Shown piece after piece: positions 4,925-5,050 of a DNA stretch of 5,050 nucleotides (positions within the stretch are counted from its first letter, which is position 1; every line of letters starts with the position of its first letter). Origin of the DNA: Bacteroidia bacterium (GTDB lineage: Bacteria > Bacteroidota > Bacteroidia > NS11-12g > UBA955); contig JALOAG010000043.1 of NCBI GenBank assembly GCA_023228875.1, positions 1-5,050 of the forward strand. Reading direction: 5' to 3'. The notes beneath the pieces were generated by a model that was not told where the DNA came from, did no database searches, and was given only the letters and a program-made list of their open reading frames with translations. A program made the translations under genes and the position numbers.

Positions 4925-5050
4925 ATGTTACTTGTTGTCGATATTGGTAATACAAACGTAGTTATGGCCCTCTACAATGAGAAGATGTGGGCTGCTAGTT
5001 GGCGGATTCATAGCGACCAGATGAAAACAAGTGATGAGTATCTTGTAATC
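4925..5050 (+). CDS. coaX: Type III pantothenate kinase, N-terminal part (3'-truncated)
   Basis: The first 42 codons of CoaX are visible before the window ends. CoaX phosphorylates pantothenate in the first step of coenzyme A synthesis. It belongs to the ASKHA (acetate kinase/Hsp70/actin) superfamily, and unlike CoaA it is not feedback-inhibited by CoA and needs a monovalent cation. The opening MLLVVDIGNTNVVMALY contains the DxGNTN phosphate-binding motif (residues 6-11) diagnostic of the family. The Trp-Arg-Ile...Thr-Ser-Asp-Glu-Tyr stretch further on is also typical. The ATG at 4925 has AAGGAG at 4912-4917, overlapping the ABC-F stop codon, with 7 nt spacing, so the two genes are almost certainly co-transcribed and perhaps translationally coupled. 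The related Baf regulator family shares this motif, but a kinase is the more likely reading. Confidence 0.93.
   Translation, partial: MLLVVDIGNTNVVMALYNEKMWAASWRIHSDQMKTSDEYLVI

Overview
The window is AT-rich bacterial chromosome with compactly packed housekeeping genes. The style of the proteins, especially TsaD (opening with an ESSCDEC motif and the GVVPEIASR stretch), leans toward a low-G+C spirochaete. That is a family-resemblance judgement without a database search, so the phylum is tentative. Neither tRNA gene encodes its 3' CCA, so a CCA-adding enzyme must finish both.

Layout. (1) Positions 1-488 are the 3' end of pyruvate, phosphate dikinase (ppdK), closed by a strong intrinsic terminator. 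(2) A tRNA-Thr(CGU) gene lies on the minus strand and converges on that terminator. (3) A divergent plus-strand cluster follows: an unrecognised 80-residue protein, tsaD (tRNA t6A synthesis) and apt (adenine salvage). The first two genes overlap by 20 nt, and apt follows tsaD after 10 nt with its ribosome binding site touching the tsaD stop codon. (4) A separate thioredoxin-type arsenate reductase (arsC) stands without other ars genes. (5) A tRNA-Glu(CUC) gene has a good promoter, a small leader hairpin and a modest terminator. (6) A YbiT/YkpA-type ABC-F ATPase begins 28 nt after that terminator and is tightly followed by the start of coaX (type III pantothenate kinase), which runs off the end.

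Much of the window concerns translation: two tRNAs with C in the wobble position, the t6A enzyme TsaD (whose modification is placed on ANN-decoding tRNAs such as tRNA-Thr), and an ABC-F protein of a family that acts on ribosomes. The remaining genes serve central or nucleotide metabolism (ppdK, apt, coaX) and arsenate detoxification (arsC).

No mobile element, CRISPR array, integrase or obvious new multi-gene system is visible. The least explained items are the small charge-polarised ORF fused by overlap to tsaD, the tRNA-Glu/ABC-F transcriptional arrangement, and the altered nucleotide-binding motifs of the ABC-F protein.
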